A stretch of DNA of 64,000 nucleotides from Corythoichthys intestinalis (lineage: Eukaryota > Chordata > Actinopteri > Syngnathiformes > Syngnathidae). Shown piece by piece: positions 21,614 through 37,204 of this stretch; the stretch's first letter is position 1; every line of letters begins with the position of its first letter. Made by a program: the position numbers and the translations under genes. The notes under the pieces were generated by a model that had not been told where the DNA came from, searched no databases, and saw nothing but the letters and a program-made list of their open reading frames with translations. The stretch covers positions 22,580,501 to 22,644,500 of the forward strand of contig NC_080405.1 in NCBI RefSeq assembly GCF_030265065.1, given 5' to 3'.

Positions 21614-23191
21614 CTGTCCTTTTAAAAAAAATAGCATAATGTGATATAGTTCATTATTTTCTGTAATGTACTGTTAAACATTAGACTTTCATATATTTTA
21701 GATTCATTACACACAACTGAAGTAGTTAAAGCCTTTTATTGTTTTAATATTGATGATTTTGGTAAAATCCCTATCTCAAAAAATTAGCATATGACGAAAA
21801 GGTACTCCAAAGTAGCTCCTAACCTAATCATCTTAATCGACGAATTAACTCAAAACCCCTGCGAAAGATTCCTGAGGCTTTTAAAAACTCCCAGCTGGTT
21901 CATTACTCAAAACCGCAACCATGGGCAAGACTGCCGACCTGACTGCCGTCCAGAGGGCCATCATTGACACCCTCAAGCAACAGACTAAGACACAGAAAGA
22001 AATTTCTGAGCGAATAGGCTGTTCCCAGAGTGCTGTATCGTCACCTCAGTGGGAAGTCTGTGGGAAGGAAAAAGTGTGGCAGGAAACGCTGCACAACCAG
22101 AAGAGTTGACTGCACCCTGAGAAAGATTGTGGAGAAGCGCCGATTCCAGACTTTGGGGGACCTGCAGAAACAGTGGACTGAGTCTGGAGTACAAACATCC
22201 AGAGCCGCCGTGCACAGGCGTGTGCTAGAAATGGGCTACAGGTGCCGCATTCCACAGCTCAAGCCATTTCTGAACCTGAAACAGCGGCAGAAGCGCCTGA
22301 CCTGGGCTACAGAGAAGCAGCACTGGACTGCTGCTCGGCCCAAAGTACTTTTTTCAGATGAAAGCAAATTTTGCATGTCATTCAAAAATCAAGGTACCAG
22401 AGTTTGGAGGAATACTGGGGGAAAAGGAAATGCCAAAATGCCTGAAGTCCAGTGTCAAGTACCCACAGTCAGTGATGATCTGGGTTGCCATGTCAGCTGC
22501 TAGTGGTGGTCTACTGTGTTTTATCGGCAGGGTCAATGCAGCAAGCTGTCAGGAGATTTTAGAGCACTTCATGCTTCCATCTGCTGAAAAGCTTTATGGA
22601 GACGAAGATTTCATTTTTCAGCACGACCTGCCACTTGCTCACAGTGCCAAAACCACTGGTAAATGGTTTACTGACCATGGCATTACTGTGCTCAATTGGC
22701 CTGCCAACTCTCCTGACCTGAACCACATAGAGAATCTGTTGGATATTGTGAAGAAGAAGTTGAGAGACACCAGACCCAACACTGGATGAGTTTAAGGCCG
22801 CTATCGAAGCATCCTGGGCCTCCATAACACCTCAGCAGTGCCACAGGCTGATTGCCTCCATGCCACGCCGCATTGAAGCAGTCATTTCTGTAACAGGATT
22901 CCCGACCAAGTATTGAGTGCATAGCTGATATAATTAATTTTAGGTTGACTTTTTTTGTATTAAAAAGCACTTTTTGTATTTGTCAGATAAAATATGCTAA
23001 TTTTTTGAGATAGGGATTTTTGGTTTTTCTTGACTTTTTTGCCAAAATCATCAATATTAAAACAGTAAAATGCTTGAACTACTTCAGTTGTGTGTAATGA
23101 ATCTAAAATATATGGAAGTCTAATGTTTATCAGTACATTACAGAAAATAATGAACTTTATCACAATATGCTAATTTTTTGAGAAGGACTAG
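21614..23191 (+). mobile_element. Tc1-like element (TCTCAAAAAATTAGC type), broken transposase
   Basis: The left end near 21614 and the right end TTTTTTGAGAAGGACTAG (to 23191) are flanked by TA. Inverted repeats of about 200 bp each contain an outer and an inner AAAAAATTAGCATA block. The coding part is recognisable: MGKTADLTAVQRAIIDTLKQ (21921) starts the DNA-binding region, followed by FSDESKF with the first Asp, FQHDLPLAHS with the second, and NSPDLNHIENLLDIVKKKL with the Glu. Frame changes and an internal deletion separate the pieces near 22030 and after 22400, so it cannot code for an enzyme. Confidence 0.88.
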
Positions 23192-23306
23192 TAAAAGCAT
23201 AATGTTTACAATTCTAATATCAATTACAGAAGCGATCAGCATTGTATATGGTATTTTTTTAAACTGATCAGCGAAAATAACACACACTGGATCACAGGTC
23301 AAACAA

Positions 23307-23457
23307 CTCAATCAGGGGCTTCAAGAAAACAAAAACATGAAAGATTGTTACCAAACTTAATTTTTTAAATTGTTAATTAATTTGATCGAGAATCGAAAAT
23401 CAAGAGGTGCCGGATCTTGTTCCGGCAGGATCCGGCACAAATTAACCCCTGATTGAG
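23307..23457. mobile_element. possible mini inverted-repeat element, ~150 bp
   Basis: CTCAATCAGGGG (23307-23318) is mirrored exactly by CCCCTGATTGAG (23446-23457). Inside, GTGCCGGATC and GATCCGGCAC form a second stem at 23407-23438. No target duplication could be fixed. Confidence 0.4.
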
Positions 23458-23758
23458 TGACTATAGTCAAAAGATAGTGGATTGCGTGCGTGTTTGTGTG
23501 TGCGTGGGCGTGCATGTGTGTGTGTACTGCCGCGGTTTCCACAGCAGATGCAGCTGTCCAGCCACATTGGACTGGGCCTCTGTCACTGAGATGCTATTTT
23601 GGGGACATGTGTTGTAAGAAAGGTCACATAAAAAAGCAAAGGCATCCTTGCAAAAGCGGGAGGGAGTGTCGGGTGAATGGAGCAGAAAGACAAGAGGACG
23701 AGCAAGACAGCACAGAACTGCATTCAAAAGGCTTCTTCAGAAATCGGACATAACTGTA

Positions 23759-28135
<4,377 letters not shown>

Positions 28136-28136
28136 G

Positions 28137-28142
28137 AATAAA
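28137..28142 (+). terminator. polyadenylation signal AATAAA of smtnl1
   Basis: AATAAA begins one base after the smtnl1 stop codon TAG (28133-28135). If used, the 3' untranslated region would be only some 15-30 bases. No other AATAAA is seen in the next 150 bases. Confidence 0.5.
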
Positions 28143-28316
28143 TTTACAGTACACCCAAATAGATTTTTGTGAATTAAGAATGTCTTAGTTTGTTTGGTTC
28201 AACACTGTCACTTTTGCAAGCTGTCATGTACAATATATTTTTGATCTTGTGCACAAACAAGTAAACACCTTTCTTGTTGAATGGTTGAGTAAGAAAATGA
28301 ATCCAACAGTCTAGAT

Positions 28317-28421
28317 CAGGGGTTGGGAACCTTTTGGCCGAGAGAGCCATGAACACCACATATTTTTAAATGTAATTTTGTTAGAGCCATACAATATGTT
28401 TAAAACTAAAAATACAAGTAA
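28317..28421. mobile_element. hAT-type terminal fragment (CAGGGGTTGGGAACC)
   Basis: CAGGGGTTGGGAACCTTTTG at 28317 followed by GAGAGAGCCATGAACACCACA is a recognisable hAT tip. It is cut at 28424 by the TA-flanked element that follows. Its other end was not located. Confidence 0.5.
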
Positions 28422-28423
28422 TA

Positions 28424-29079
28424 CAGTATTGGCCCGAATATGAGACGGCCCTGATTATAAGACGACCCCCTCTTTTTCAAGACTCAAGTTTGAAAAAAGA
28501 CTTTTTGAACACCAAATTAATTTTTATCCAGAAAATAATTACAGTACATCAAACAAATGACAATAATAACAATATATTTGAGAGAAAAAGCATGTTATTT
28601 TGCCTCATTAAAATCTTAATATCTGAACATTTAAATATGTAAACTAAAGTGCAATCACATTCGTAAATGGATGGCTTCTGGTTTTTGAAATGTAAATAAA
28701 CCAATCTATTGTGATAAAACAACAAATTTGCAATAACTGCATTAACCATCAAAGTGAAGTCTAACTGTAACTGTAGTCTTGGAACAAACCTGAATAAGCA
28801 AAAACATTGCAATAAAATAATGCAAACTGGTTAAACTTAAAAGAGTAGCTGAGATCTATCATGACAGAACATCGCTTCTATGATAGCTGGCGCCATCTAG
28901 CGACGTGAATGGGGAGAGTAGCGGATATCTATCATGACAGAACAATGCTTCAATGATATCTGGCGCCATCTAGCGTCGTGAATGGGTATAATGTCTAGAC
29001 CGCGAATATAAGACGACCCCTTCTTTTTCAGTGTTATTTCAATGCAAAAAAACACCGTCTTATATTTGGGCCAATACGG
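28424..29079. mobile_element. TA-flanked non-autonomous element (GTATTGGCCC ends)
   Basis: CAGTATTGGCCCGAATAT at 28424 mirrors ATATTTGGGCCAATACGG ending at 29079. TA flanks both sides (28422-28423 and 29080-29081). Subterminal ATAAGACGACCCC blocks occur on both sides. A ~70-bp unit containing CTATCATGACAGAACA and TGGCGCCATCTAGCG is duplicated in tandem at 28850-28985. TA flanks suggest the Tc1/mariner superfamily. Confidence 0.7.
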
Positions 29080-29383
29080 TATGTGCATTTTATGTAATTT
29101 CAACGCTTTTAAAGTACAATAAGTCTCTGAATTCTTTTTAATAACATATATATATAATAATAATTGAATTAAATAATAGATAATAATTAAATAATACTAA
29201 AAGAGTTATTTTAATATTTCGTTACTTCCACCGACAGATTTAACCATATGTTCAAAATGTTTCATCTTATTTAATTGTTTTTATGAAAAATATACACACA
29301 AGTTTCAGCCTGAAATACTGTTGTACTTACGGTTTTAAACCAGCAGGGGGCAGCGTTCGCTTCTTAGCGCGCATAGGCAATAA

Positions 29384-30198
29384 GGCTACGTTCATACTAC
29401 AGGTCTTAATGCACGAATCCGATTTTTTGCCACATCTGTTTTTTTGGTGTGCCCGTTCAGACTGCCTTTGTCCATTGGGACCGTTCAAGTATCACGCATG
29501 CGCACTAATTCGCAGTCCGACATGCGCTGAGCAAGACGACCCGCATGCGCAGAAGCATCAAAACAAATGACCACACATGCTGGCTGGCATCTGTCATTCC
29601 AGGGACATCATATTTTGCTTTTTAAAAAAGGGGACCCAAATAACAGACATAAACAATCCCCGTCTAGGCTTATTTTCAAAGTATATGGATCAATAGCATG
29701 CACGCACTGTCCGTGCATGTCACACACACATACGGGCAGTTTGCCCCGACTCTCGGCCGTGTAAGCAATGTTGAAATATTGCTCATATAAAGCAGAGAGA
29801 AAACCGATCATTCTCAGGCTTATCATCAACCCATTTTTATTTTTTTTTATGACTGTTGTCAAGTCCGACCCTTCCTAAAAAGCCGTGTTCAAGGCAAGCT
29901 AGGCGCTAATAACGCACAGCTGCACCACTACCGTGGCGTCTCTCTCGCTTTTTGATTAAGTAATTGCTGCATGAATTCTTATTTCAGAGACTGGACAGTA
30001 CAGACCGCCGCGACAGTCTGGAAAAATGTGGCCCAGATCGGATTTGAACCACATGCGAAAGTGACCCAGATCGGATTTGAAATGGTTCAGTTCTACGCGA
30101 CTTGTCACGTTCAGACCGTCAAGTTAATGCCTCACTCGAGTCGGAAAAACACGAAAAAATCGGATTTGTGCATTAAGACCTGTAATATGAACGTAGCC
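29384..30198. mobile_element. PIF/Harbinger-type MITE
   Basis: Terminal repeats of about 45 bp begin GGCTACGTTCATACTACAGG and end with its mirror ...GAACGTAGCC. The flanks are TAA on both sides (29381-29383 and 30199-30201), the 3-bp duplication typical of Harbinger. Subterminal GATCGGATTTGAA repeats lie on the right. No transposase is seen. Confidence 0.85.
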
Positions 30199-30281
30199 TA
30201 AGTGTTCGCATTTTTGAGCGAATAAGAAATGAGCCGTCTGTTCAGCAATGCGAGACGGACGTTGCTGCTAAAAGTATTTTT

Positions 30282-30830
30282 TTCTTGTTTCGTAAAATAA
30301 ATGCTTATTGCATGTCTTTTTTTTTTTTTTCTACAAACCAAGAATGGAGACTGTTTTACGTCCATATCTATAAAGAATTCGGGGATTTAAGCATTTAGTC
30401 ACAATAATTTTCCCCGGAAAAGCTCTACTTACATCAGGCGGCCGCTAGGTACATTCACTAACAGACTAGCATTGTAATTCGACTTATCTACGTAAAATAA
30501 AGGCTTACTGCATGTTTTTTTTTTTTTTTTTCTCGCTTTTAACCAAGAAACAAGACTGTTTTACGTCCGTATCGATAAAGAACTCGGGGATTTAAGCATT
30601 TATTCACATGAACTTTCACTGGAAAAACTCTTTCTACATCAGGCGGCCGCTAGCTACATTCACTAACAGACTTATTTACGTAAAATAAATGCTTACTGCA
30701 TATTATTTTTTTACTTTTTGTTTTGCTTTTAACCAAGTATCAAGATTGTTTCATGTCCATATCTGTAAAGAATTCAGGGATTGAAGCATTTATTCACAAG
30801 TATTTTCAATGAAAAAGCTCTTTGTCTGTG
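30282..30830. repeat. tandem repeat, three ~190-bp units
   Basis: Each unit has CGTAAAATAAA, GCTTA(C/T)TGCAT, a T-run, AACCAAG, TGTTTTACGTCC, GGGATTTAAGCATTTA and, in the first two, CATCAGGCGGCCGCTAG. Unit starts are about 30290, 30490 and 30678. A hAT-like element (30872) lies 40 bp to the right. Confidence 0.8.
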
Positions 30831-30871
30831 ATTCCACTTGGTCAGCTTTGACGGCCTCGCCAGCAATCCAG

Positions 30872-31387
30872 TTGCCTGGTACACTAGACTCAACGCTGTT
30901 CCAGCTGTTGAGTCTGGCCACCATTCCCACGGATACAATTTCCAGTGCGGAGCAAGCCACAGCAAACAGACAGCGGAGTGGACCAATCAGCGACGGGCAG
31001 ACGTGACGTTATTAACTGACGACGGAAGAATGAGGGACTTGCGCACAGAAGTAAACATACAAAGAGAGCGGAGTTTATTCAACATGGCTAGCGCGAGACA
31101 GACTATTGTCAAAGACTCATGTCGCTGTGTTTTTGGTAATTTAAAACAGAATTTACCGCGGATTGGAACATGTTCTCGGTTATCCCGTTGACCATCTGTG
31201 TTGTGGAGACGACTTTCGGCGCGCAAGAGTGACATTGCTCGTGAAGGACACGTCATGCAAATAAACGAATCTGATTTGTCGATTGATTTTGTACCTGCTC
31301 GAAAAGGCCGTTAATGGGATGGTTCCCAGACTATTTCTCTCAGTGTTTGAAAAATACAGGGAGAATAGTCTGGCAGAGCCAGGCAAG
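30872..31387 (+). mobile_element. hAT-like 516-bp family member, free-standing copy
   Basis: It starts TTGCCTGGTACAC and ends GAGCCAGGCAAG. Flanks are an exact 8-bp duplication CAATCCAG (30864-30871 and 31388-31395). Length equals that of the nested copy at 5353-5868, which fixes the family length. No transposase is seen. Confidence 0.92.
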
Positions 31388-32579
31388 CAATCCAGGCCCC
31401 CTTTTTATCGTCGTCAATGCATTATGAAGTCTATGGTAGTACTTATTTTTCTATTAACAGGACAGTAAAAATTACTCTGGTGGAATGAATACCACATTTT
31501 CTGTAAAACATTAGACATATGTGTCTTCAGAAATAAATAAGACTTCCCAGATAGCAGACCAATATTGAATATGAGTTGATTTTCCGTCAAAATCATCAGT
31601 ATGGTTGACATCGAAATTTTCAACAATAAACAATGTTGAATTAATGTTACAAATACCGACGACACATGACAGTGACATTAAAACAACATTGTTCTGTGGT
31701 ATGTCAGGCGATGGTACGGTTAACATTGTTTTAAAGTTGATTAACTAATGCTGACAAATAGTTGATTTACAGTTGACCGGGAAATATGATTGAAAAGTCA
31801 TTTAATTATGGATGAGCGGGAGTTTTGGTCGAAAAATATTTGTGTTCTTGGTTGACCAGGAAGACCACGAATCACCTCAAACAAACTCCACTGGAAACAA
31901 CTCATTTAAGGATAGCCACATTTAAAGGTAAGCCTGCTGCATTTTTCAGAGCCTTTAACAACAGTGATGTCTAACAGTAGAAAGAACCTCATTTGTCATT
32001 ATTACTTGTATTTTTAACCCAGCGTTAAATTACCAGATAATATATATTTTTTAAGCAATTTGTTATTTCGCTATGCATCTAAATGCACCTCAGCGCAATG
32101 AACGCAATCTCTCCTCTGAGAGCTGGAATGTCAGATGTTAAAAAAACTTCCAGAAGCTTCAACGTAAGTTGTACAGAAAAAAAAACACTCCCTGATACTT
32201 TAAAGTTAGTCATTCACATTTTATTTTAAGCTAGAAGGTTTTGGAGACCAGTTCAGAGCGTATTGAGCCATGGAGAGGAAAGTCTGTTGAACCAAACGTA
32301 TCCTGGTGAGTTTTCTTATGTGCTAATTTGGGCTAGTTGTTGATGTTTGCTAGAAACAATGTTGATAAATACATCCACACATAGAATTCTAAAACCAGTT
32401 GGACAATACTGTTATGGACAAGAATTGTGATAAGTTCTGTTGTTATGTCAGTTATGTTGAAGAGTGGTGAAAGAGGAAAAAAGTGTTTTGGCAAACTTTT
32501 CAATCCGTTTTTCAGCATTAGCACATGTGCTGTGCTTGTGATAGGAATAACGGTATTGACTATATTCAAGTCCAATATA

Positions 32580-32659
32580 CAGTGGGGAGAACAAGTATTT
32601 GATACACTGCCAATGGGTTTTCCCATTGGCAATGTATGAAATACTTCTTCTCCCCACTG
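32580..32659. mobile_element. palindromic Tc1-derived mini-MITE, 80 bp
   Basis: CAGTGGGGAGAACAAGTATT at 32580 is mirrored with a few mismatches by the right half ending CTCCCCACTG at 32659. TA flanks both ends. The tips match the terminal repeats of the 16011-17595 element, which probably supplies its transposase type. Confidence 0.9.
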
Positions 32660-33104
32660 TATATATAATATATATACATTTTTTTTTTTTAAATTTAGCT
32701 AGCCCATTACTGGTCTGTGTATTGTATTGTTTTGCCCTTTGAGTAACGACCCTACACGTTTCCCTTTGTGCAGGCTGTTTTTTTAGGGGGGGATTGATTC
32801 ACTCGAGGATTTGTTGTTACCTGCAGTGCGGCCTGGACTGAACCCCACCACCAAACGAGACGCCACCAGTGGTGTTGGGAAGAAATACAGAGGTGAACAC
32901 TTACGTTCCACCACCACCTACGTTCCTTGTGAATGCCGTTTTGTTTGTATTCTTCAGATTCACTGAAGAGGCAGATGTGAATGGACGTGTCGGAATATGC
33001 ATTCGCTGCTGTTGTGCAGAAGTGGCTGCGCTATGCCCCAGACTGCATTGGTGGCAAGGAAGAAGAGGAGGCTTAAGTCATAAAATGCCCAACGAAGAGG
33101 GGAA

Positions 33105-33495
33105 AAACATATATAAGTCGCACCGGAGTATAAGTCGCATTTTTGGGGAATATTTACTTGATAAAATCCAACACATAGAACAGATATGTCATCTTGAAAG
33201 GCAATTTAAAATAAAAATACCATAGAGAACAACATGCTGAGTAAGTGTAAAGTATGATTATGTTACATGATGCATGAACAACGGAATGCGAATGTGGCTG
33301 GTATGTTAACATAACATAGCTATTAAGAGTTATTCAGATAACTATAGCATAAAGAACATGCTAACAAGTTTACCAAACCATCAGTGTCCCTCCAAAACAC
33401 TAAAATAACATGTGAAATGATAACCAACACCAATAAGTCGCACCCCAGCCAAACTATGAAAAAAAAATGCGACTTATGGTCCGAAAAATACGGTA
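33105..33495. mobile_element. MITE-like repeat with AAGTCGCACC subterminal motifs
   Basis: ATATAAGTCGCACCGGAGTA near 33109 is partly mirrored by GCGACTTATGGTCCGAAAAA ending near 33490. This layout is common in fish genomes, but no target duplication could be read. Confidence 0.5.
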
Positions 33496-33993
33496 TATTT
33501 TATTCGTCAACTTAGCTGTTTTTTCTGTCTGTAAATAAAGCAGGACCCCTAAATAAAGGCATATTTGAAAGCAAAGATAGTGTCATGGTTGAAAATGAAG
33601 TAAAACATAACATTGATTCAGCGTTGTTCCAATATTATTAATAATCAAAATGACGTTCAGGTTTTGTCAGGATTTCAACATTGAAACATTAATTGAGGGT
33701 GCAAAAGTGGTAAAAAATCAACGTAGGGTGTCAATGTTGATTCAGTGATGTAAGACCGACAGCGGAATGTTGATCCAACATCTTTTCAACATCGGTCTGC
33801 TATCTGGGTAGCCTATTATGACATTAAAAAAAAAATCTAGAAGTTCTGGTTTTTACTATTAATGGGGGCAATAACAAGAGTGCATTTCTGTGTTTATTTA
33901 ATTTTGTTTTTATTAACATTGTATTAATTGATTAATTCATATAAAATATATGAGAGCAACATCAAAACAAAATACAATTAGGACCGCCATATA

Positions 33994-34988
33994 CAGTGTA
34001 TCACAAAAGTGAGTACACCCCGCGCATTTCTGCAGATATTTAGGTATATCTTTTCATGGCACAACACTGACAAAATGACACTTTGACACAATGAAAAGTA
34101 GTCTGTGTGCAGCTTATATAATAAAGGTAATTTATTTCCCCCTCAAAATAACTCAAAATATAGCCATTAATTTCTAAACCCCTGGCAACAAAAGTGAGTA
34201 CACCCCTTAGAAATTACGTACATGCCTAAATGTCCAAATTGAGAACTGCTTGTCATTTTCCCTCCAAAATGTCATTTGATTTGTTACAAGAGTGCTGTCA
34301 GCATTGCTGCAGAGATTAAAGGGGTGGGGTCAGCCTGTTAGTGCTCAGACCATATGCCGCACTCTACATTAAATAGGTGTGCATGGCTGTCACCCCAGGA
34401 GGAAGCCTCTTCTGAAGACGGTACACAAGAAAGCCCACAAACAGTTTGCTGAAGACATGTCAACAAAGCACATGGATTACTGGAACCTGCATGTCCCATG
34501 GTCTGATGAGAAGGGCAGGCTTTCTTGTGTACCGTCTTCATAAGAGGCTTGCTCCTGGGGTGGCAGCCATGAACACAAATTTGATGTAGCGTGTGGCGTA
34601 TGGTCAGAGCACTAACAGGCTAACCCCCCCCCCACACACACACACACACACACACACCTCTTCAATCTCTGCAGCCATGCTGACAGCACTCCTGTAACAA
34701 GTCACATGACATTTTGGAGGGAAAATGACAAGCAGTACTTAATTTGGACATTTTGGGATGTACGTAGTTTCTAAGGGGTGTACTCATTTTTGTTGCCATG
34801 GGTTTAGATATTAATTTCTGTATTTTGAGTTATTTTGAGGGGAAAAATAAATTAACTCTATTATATAAGCTGCACACAGACTACGTTTCATTGTGTCAAA
34901 GGGTCATCTTGTCAGTGTTGTCCTATGAAAATATATACTTAAATATCTGCAGAAATGCGAGGGGTGTACTCACTTTTGTGATACACTG
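33994..34988. mobile_element. Tc1-derived long inverted-repeat element
   Basis: CAGTGTATCACAAAAGTGAG at 33994 mirrors CTCACTTTTGTGATACACTG ending at 34988, with TA on both sides. Nearly the whole element is palindromic: arms of ~440 bp (33994-34440 and 34510-34988) around a short centre. The centre reads KTVHKKAHKQFAEDMSTKHM DYW, a transposase remnant around the region before the first catalytic Asp. A CA microsatellite sits in the right arm. Confidence 0.85.
34632..34657. repeat. (CA)n microsatellite
   Basis: About 13 CA units after a C-run, inside the right arm of the palindromic Tc1 derivative. Confidence 0.9.
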
Positions 34989-35375
34989 TATGAGAACATG
35001 ACATTTTAGGTCATGTAGGCCACACTTGTTTACTAAATGTTCATATTGTGGCCTATGTGACACAAAATGTCATGTCCACATACAGTATGAGGACACCATG
35101 TCTTTATGAAGGGGAAAGACATTTTTTGAAAACTAAGACGTTTCGTCTGCTTGATTCAATAAGTAGGCGTAACAGGTTTTTGTCCAAATATATTTATTTG
35201 ACAAACATGGTGAAATTTGGTAACATGGAAACATTTCAAGTAAGGTGCTTTAACTATGGCACAGAAGCCAAAGACAATTAAATACCATACAGCAAGAACA
35301 AAAACATTATTGAAGTTGGCTGTATAATACAAATATGAACTTTTTTCTTTCTTTCAATAAACGTCCTGCTTCTTC

Positions 35376-36047
35376 TCATCTCTGGAAGTTTCCCCAAACG
35401 GCACTCAAGTGCTGATAGCCGGATTCCCACGAGCTGGCCCCAGGTATGATGGGGCCGACGGCGCCATACTGGTTCCAGTGCTGTGGCGCGAAATCCGGCT
35501 GTTGATGGTAGACGGCGCTGGGCACACAGTACGCCTGTGTCAAGTAGGGGCTCACTGGAGGAATGTTGTTGAAGCTGTGGAACGAACCCGCACGGTTGAA
35601 GCTCGGTTGGGGTAAGTTAGTCCAGCTCACGTACGGCGTCGGGTTGTTCAGGACGACCACACTCGAAAGGTTACGTTGGGGCCTCCTCGCAGTGCGGCGA
35701 CGACGGCGCCGGTAGTTGCCATCCTCGAACATGTCGTTGAAAGCGGGGTGCAGCATCCAGTAGTGGCCCTTCCTGCCATCTGAGATCTCCTTTGGTACCT
35801 TCACGAAGCACTCGTTCATGGACAAATTGTGTCGGACGCTGTTTTTCCAGCCTTTTTGGTCGCTCTGATAAAAAGGAAACTTGGAGGTGATGTAGTCGTA
35901 AATCCCGCTTACTGTTTCCTTCTCGAAGGCGCTGTCTTTAATGGCCATCGTAATGAGAGCCACGAATGAATAGGGCGGCTTCTTGTCAACGTAGTTTTCC
36001 TCCTCTTCGCCAGAAATTTTAGGTTGGGGTTCGTTGCCGTCAGCCAT
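35376..36047 (-). CDS. divergent intronless forkhead transcription factor, FoxL type
   Basis: This is a single uninterrupted frame of 223 residues with its ATG at 36047. Residues 22-115 form a forkhead (winged-helix) DNA-binding domain: [15 protein letters not shown] opens it, [20 protein letters not shown] is the recognition helix region, and [20 protein letters not shown] leads into RRRRRRT. The [10 protein letters not shown] signature and the lack of introns match FoxL2 and its fish paralogue foxl2l/foxl3. The domain is unusually divergent, for example YSF for YSY, WKNSV for WQNSI, and AFEKETVS in helix 2. The C-terminal ~100 residues are rich in Tyr, Pro and Asn and match nothing I know. 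It should act in the nucleus as a sequence-specific regulator. Assignment to foxl2l is a guess; FoxE or a retrocopy are alternatives. Confidence 0.88.
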   Translation of the reverse strand: MADGNEPQPKISGEEEENYVDKKPPYSFVALITMAIKDSAFEKETVSGIYDYITSKFPFYQSDQKGWKNSVRHNLSMNECFVKVPKEISDGRKGHYWMLHPAFNDMFEDGNYRRRRRRTARRPQRNLSSVVVLNNPTPYVSWTNLPQPSFNRAGSFHSFNNIPPVSPYLTQAYCVPSAVYHQQPDFAPQHWNQYGAVGPIIPGASSWESGYQHLSAVWGNFQR

Positions 36048-36128
36048 TGCGACGCACGCGTCTTCGAATTTTTTCGTGAAAATAGGCTTGCAGACAAGGC
36101 ACGAATGCAGGTGGACTTCTCACTCTGC

Positions 36129-36138
36129 CATATAAGGA
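36129..36138 (-). promoter_or_regulatory. CArG-box / TATA-like element upstream of the forkhead gene
   Basis: On the minus strand the sequence is CCTTATATGG, a perfect CC(A/T)6GG serum-response-factor site that also contains a TATA-like core. It lies about 82 bp upstream of the forkhead ATG. It could serve as the core promoter TATA box. Function is inferred from the motif only. Confidence 0.35.
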
Positions 36139-36477
36139 TCCCATCTCTTTGATCGTTAACCATGTTTACGCTTTTCACGTGTTTTTTCGTTATTGTTTAT
36201 AGAGTGTTTCAGAATTTTCCCACGGCTCTATTAGAGGTACCCGTGGGAATTTCTCACTGACACGCCCACCTACACATGCAACCCAACTGCGCTTAATTTG
36301 ACCTTTTTCTTTTTATCTGCTCTAGGAGACACACCATTTAGAAGTAGACTTATAATGTATTACAACTAGAGGTGTGACAAAATATCGAAATGGTTATATG
36401 TCGTGATACTTTGTATCCCAAAAGGTTATAGATATACTCCAGTCAAGAATCGAGATATCGCTTTAAAAGTTGTCAGT

Positions 36478-36508
<31 letters not shown>

Positions 36509-36564
36509 TAGGAACCATCAAGTTGCTACCAAAATCTTCCACCATAATAGTGTCTCAGTTAACT

Positions 36565-37020
36565 CTAAGGCTGCCATTGACGGTGCTCGACGCCCAATCC
36601 GTTTAGACTGGGAACGTTCATTCATTTTCATTCAAAACCAGAGCATTCACAGTCATTCGATCCGATTTTCGGGGCATTTACAGGTCACTTGCTGTTCATT
36701 TTAGGGCATTTACAGGTCATTTCCTGTTGCGTTTGAGTCACTGCCTATTCATTTGGGTGATTCCCAGGTCACGTCTTGCTCTGTAACTCAAAATAAGCAG
36801 GAAGTGACGCATAAAATACCCCCAAATTAACAGGAAGTAACTGAAAATCAACAGGTAACTGATCTTAAATGGCCCAAAATTACCTCATTTCCTGGCAATG
36901 GCTGCCACTGACGGCCATAGACGTCCAATCCATTTGAACTGGGAGGGTAGCAGCGAATGTTCATTTGCTGCCATCCCTCCCACTTGAAACGGATTAAACG
37001 TCTACTAATGATAAACTCAT
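36565..37020. repeat. dispersed TCCAATCC / CATTTACAGGTCA repeat array
   Basis: Blocks CATTTACAGGTCA(T/C)TT repeat near 36668-36760, flanked by ACGCCCAATCCGTTTAGACTGG and ATAGACGTCCAATCCATTTG. Related sequence is at 11281-11720, 25860-26035 and 41765-41935. A 27-base A-run stands at 36481-36508. Confidence 0.5.
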
Positions 37021-37204
37021 TCCAATTCACAGCAGAAACTTGTTTTTCTGTTTATTAGTTGTTTGTAGAAAATCCTACAATCATTTCCTGACCAATGTAT
37101 CGATAATCGTATCGCCATATCATCATATCATCGTTATCGTGAGCTTTGTATCGCAAATCGTATTGTATCGTGAGGTACCAAGAGGTTCCCACTCGTAATT
37201 ACAA

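Larger units (their letters stand above)
31546..33808. mobile_element. unclassified inverted-repeat element (CCCAGATAGCAGACC ends)
   Basis: CCCAGATAGCAGACC at 31546 is mirrored by GGTCTGCTATCTGGG ending at 33808. The subterminal arms carry repeated GTTGATT/AACATTG motifs. Two partial relatives lie at 37205-37428 and 37429-37842. The interior holds a Tc1-derived hairpin (32580-32659) and an AAGTCGCACC element (33105-33495). No transposase or clear target duplication is seen. Confidence 0.7.

Noticed and set aside
32869-33225. 118-residue frame inside the CCCAGATAGCAGACC element
   Set aside because: It runs across the boundary of an inserted MITE and shows no transposase motif.
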